Source of the DNA: JANLVJ01 sp031363945
GTDB lineage: Bacteria > Bacteroidota > Bacteroidia > Sphingobacteriales > Sphingobacteriaceae
Length of the DNA: 64,000 bases
NCBI GenBank assembly: GCA_031363945.1
Contig: JANLVJ010000028.1
Coordinates: 162,412-226,411, forward strand
Reading direction: 5' to 3'
A program made the position numbers and the translations under genes. Under the pieces are notes generated by a model. The model was not told where the DNA came from. It saw only the letters and a program-made list of their open reading frames with translations, and made no database searches. Shown here one piece after another: positions 62,182-64,000 of this stretch. Numbering within the stretch: position 1 is the stretch's first letter; every line of letters begins with the position of its first letter.

Positions 62182-62205
62182 AGGCTGGTTTTACTACTCC
62201 AGCCT
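62182..62205 (-). terminator. Weak terminator between the royal-jelly-like gene and galM
   Basis: Stem AGGCTGG/CCAGCCT with a 10-base loop; on the minus strand it is followed by TTTTATG. It suggests that the two genes are partly separated transcriptionally. Confidence 0.5.
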
Positions 62206-62257
62206 CTTATAAACTTAAAAAATAAATGTAGCAGATACAGTAATTTAAGTAGAATAA

Positions 62258-63301
62258 TCAGATATTAATTCTAAAAATTTTATAGGGGGAACTTCTTCTG
62301 TCAATACCATCATTAGAATCTGGCTGTTTATCAATTTGTGAACAGCTTACATATAAGAAGTTATCAACAATTTGATAACTGTCTGGCCATATTAAACGTT
62401 CATCTTTCAAAAGCTCAGTCATTTCAAGCTCAGGGCTGATTTTCATGATCCTGTGCTGTTCAAGATCACCGATATACAGGTTACCCAAACTGTCAAAAGC
62501 CATTCCATCAGTAGTAGTAAAATTTCCCAGAAATTCAACCTTTTCACCCAGTTCAAGGGCTGACAAGTCAAGGTCATTTAATGCTTTGGTTGATATTCTG
62601 AAGAGCCTGTCATCTGTTAACGGTTTATAATATAAATAATCGCCTTCAGGATTTAGTGCTATACCATCAGAATTGAATTTTAATAAGGCTTTCCCCTTCT
62701 TTACAATCTCACCGTCAATTTTAAGGGAATACCCGGGATCAGAAATTGTTGATATATGACCTTGGAGAACCTGCCTTACAGCCCCTGTTTTAAGATCGAC
62801 AACAATGATTCCACCACTACTTGAATTAGTCAGATAAGCAATTTGCTTCTTGGTATCAATTCGAACATCATTGGCATAGCTCTGGTTATCAGTCACCCCT
62901 CTTAAGGGATATATTTTCTCAACTTTATCAGTAGACAGATTGATTTTTACCAGCTTTTGGCTTTCGGCATACACTCCTTTTTGTTTGGGTGAAGCCGGGT
63001 CAACCACCCACATCATATCTTGGTCATCGATAACTATCGCCTGAACACAAACCCAATGGTCATCACCTGTCTTTCCAACTTTCCAATTATTCCATTCTGC
63101 ATCAGGAAACGGTTTGAGGTGATGCGTCAAACCTGTTTCTACTACTGCGTATTTATATATATCAGACCAATACGGAAAGTTTGTAAAAATACGGCCACTT
63201 TTTGAAACAGCAACACCTGTAAGCTGATAAGTTTCTTCAGAAAATACTTCTTCTAATTTGTGCACTGTGCTCATCAATGATAATTTATATAAGTCTGACA
63301 T
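62258..63301 (-). CDS. Major royal jelly protein / SMP-30-like beta-propeller
   Basis: A 347-residue protein from ATG 63301; the longer frame from 63337 would start inside a strong hairpin, so it is rejected. A six-bladed-propeller pattern runs through it: YQLTGVAVSKSGRIFTNFPYW, DDQDMMWVVDPASP, YANDVRIDTKKQIAYLTNS, DGIALNPEGDYLYY and DGMAFDSLGNLYIGDL. This fits the royal-jelly/yellow and gluconolactonase-like families. No signal peptide is seen. A role with aldose 1-epimerase in sugar or lactone handling is only context. Confidence 0.8.
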   Translation of the reverse strand: MSDLYKLSLMSTVHKLEEVFSEETYQLTGVAVSKSGRIFTNFPYWSDIYKYAVVETGLTHHLKPFPDAEWNNWKVGKTGDDHWVCVQAIVIDDQDMMWVVDPASPKQKGVYAESQKLVKINLSTDKVEKIYPLRGVTDNQSYANDVRIDTKKQIAYLTNSSSGGIIVVDLKTGAVRQVLQGHISTISDPGYSLKIDGEIVKKGKALLKFNSDGIALNPEGDYLYYKPLTDDRLFRISTKALNDLDLSALELGEKVEFLGNFTTTDGMAFDSLGNLYIGDLEQHRIMKISPELEMTELLKDERLIWPDSYQIVDNFLYVSCSQIDKQPDSNDGIDRRSSPYKIFRINI

Positions 63302-63310
63302 AATACAAAA

Positions 63311-63340
63311 CGGGTGCCTGCTATTGACAGCAGGCACCCG
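63311..63340 (-). terminator. Strong hairpin between the partial propeller gene and the MRJP-like gene
   Basis: Perfect 12-base arms CGGGTGCCTGCT and AGCAGGCACCCG with a six-base loop (ATTGAC). On the minus strand it is followed by TTTTG, so it likely ends the upstream TolB-like gene. It also sets the latest possible position of the next start codon. Confidence 0.75.
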
Positions 63341-63377
63341 GAAAGATTTTTTTACACAAATTATTAAGCTCGATTAA

Positions 63378-64000
63378 TTAATACGTATTACTGACAAAAG
63401 TAATCCTCTTACTATCGGGCGACCAGGAAGGTGTATTTATAGAGCCCTGCCCCCCGTATACATAAGCAATGACTTTGGGCTTGCCACCACTAACAGGCAT
63501 CATTCGAATATATACATGCTTATATGGAGGGTGTCTACCAGGTTCTACCTCTTCTTTTAAAAAAGAAATCATCACCAGATTTTTGCCATCTGGTGAGGGA
63601 TGGGCAAACCAATTATTTAACCCGTCGGTAGTAATTTGCGTTTGATTGCTACCATCTGCATTCATTCTCCAGATTTGCATCAGGCCAGAGCGCACCGAAT
63701 TAAAATAAATGTACTTACCATCTGGAGAATACTCTGGACCATCATCAAGGCCTACGCTAGTGGTAAGACGTTCTTCTTTGCCTCCTTTAACTGGTACCCG
63801 ATAAATATCAAATTCACTATTGCGTTCTCCGCAAAAAACCAGGTATTTACCATCTGGCGACCACCCATGTAAATAAGACGGGCCCCTGGGCGTAACCTGA
63901 AAAGGTATGCCCCCCCCAATTGGAACAGTATAAATAATTGACCCCCCAAGCGCATTTACACCACTGCTCAGGCCTATCATTTTACCATCAAAAGAAAGGA
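63378..64000 (-). CDS. TolB-like beta-propeller protein (5' part missing)
   Basis: The frame runs off the right edge; the reading at the edge is LSFDGKMIGLSSG. Repeated propeller units are seen: SPDGKYLVF, SPDGKYIYFNS, SPDGKNLVMIS and SPDSKRITFVS, as in TolB/PD40-type beta-propellers. The N-terminus, which may carry a signal peptide or a peptidase partner domain, lies outside. No catalytic motif is seen in the visible part. Confidence 0.85.
   Translation of the reverse strand, partial: LSFDGKMIGLSSGVNALGGSIIYTVPIGGGIPFQVTPRGPSYLHGWSPDGKYLVFCGERNSEFDIYRVPVKGGKEERLTTSVGLDDGPEYSPDGKYIYFNSVRSGLMQIWRMNADGSNQTQITTDGLNNWFAHPSPDGKNLVMISFLKEEVEPGRHPPYKHVYIRMMPVSGGKPKVIAYVYGGQGSINTPSWSPDSKRITFVSNTY

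Noticed and set aside
62258..63337. Longer start (63337) for the royal-jelly-like gene
   Set aside because: The start codon would lie in a strong hairpin terminator of the upstream gene, so the ATG at 63301 is preferred.
1..64000. CRISPR arrays, rRNA genes or riboswitches
   Set aside because: No spaced direct repeats, rRNA segments or known aptamer-like folds were seen when reading the window; a covariance search would be needed to exclude small ones.

Overview
The window is chromosomal DNA from a member of the Bacteroidota, probably a Sphingobacteriales/Sphingobacteriaceae-type organism; the family is an inference from gene content. Supporting signs are type IX secretion cargo with both type A and type B sorting domains, a PorP/SprF protein, a DUF1800/DUF1501 pair, a Bat/MoxR operon, DUF4369-TlpA thioredoxins, and promoters of the Bacteroidota form (TTG, about 19-23 bases, TAnnTTTG). 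The DNA is AT-rich by eye; no composition was computed.

Layout. 1-3396 (minus): moxR, DUF58, DUF4381-like and batA-like operon, cut by the left edge. 3615-5307: a 1-Cys peroxiredoxin and two stand-alone receiver proteins. 5506-13440: a surface/secretion block (DUF1800, DUF1501 with a type A sorting tail, an M61 peptidase, a type B cargo protein, PorP/SprF). 13466-23648: DUF1345 and DUF4442 proteins, a short-chain dehydrogenase, and a fatty-acid beta-oxidation set (acyl-CoA ligase, fused hydroxyacyl-CoA dehydrogenase/enoyl-CoA hydratase, thiolase, acyl-CoA dehydrogenase), followed by an FKBP-like lipoprotein. 23690-28678: a light-response block with a class I photolyase, a TIGR01777 protein, a DASH cryptochrome and a MerR regulator carrying the motifs of a B12-based photoreceptor. 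28793-35457: the 2-oxoglutarate dehydrogenase complex (sucA, sucB, lpd) and murB. 35523-38986: an SRPBCC protein, an ECF sigma factor, an MFS transporter and a PfkB kinase.

39060-43692 is an accessory interval between tRNA-Asn and tRNA-Arg. It holds a truncated IS3 transposase fused to a phage terminase fragment, then a decayed cassette: a promoter, a broken small-peptide gene with a bacteriocin-like leader, an ABC permease and ATPase, and a frameshifted membrane-protein gene. 44034-48085 carries a two-component system with an associated membrane protein, an Ohr/OsmC peroxidase and an FAH-family enzyme. 48151-55403 (minus) carries a SHOCT protein, two TlpA-like thioredoxins, an acidic protein, an ABC exporter and an aldo/keto reductase.

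55600-59533 is a second decaying stretch: remnants of a receiver domain and of a CheR methyltransferase, a TonB-receptor fragment with a stop codon, and an ammonium-transporter gene with three lesions, interspersed with a few intact small genes. The window ends with a glycosyltransferase, aldose 1-epimerase, a royal-jelly/SMP-30-like protein and a partial TolB-like beta-propeller.

The best candidates for a second look are the B12/MerR photoreceptor-photolyase block with a long perfect palindrome, the broken peptide/ABC cassette between the two tRNAs, and a small plus-strand transcript ending in a strong terminator near 49.5 kb.
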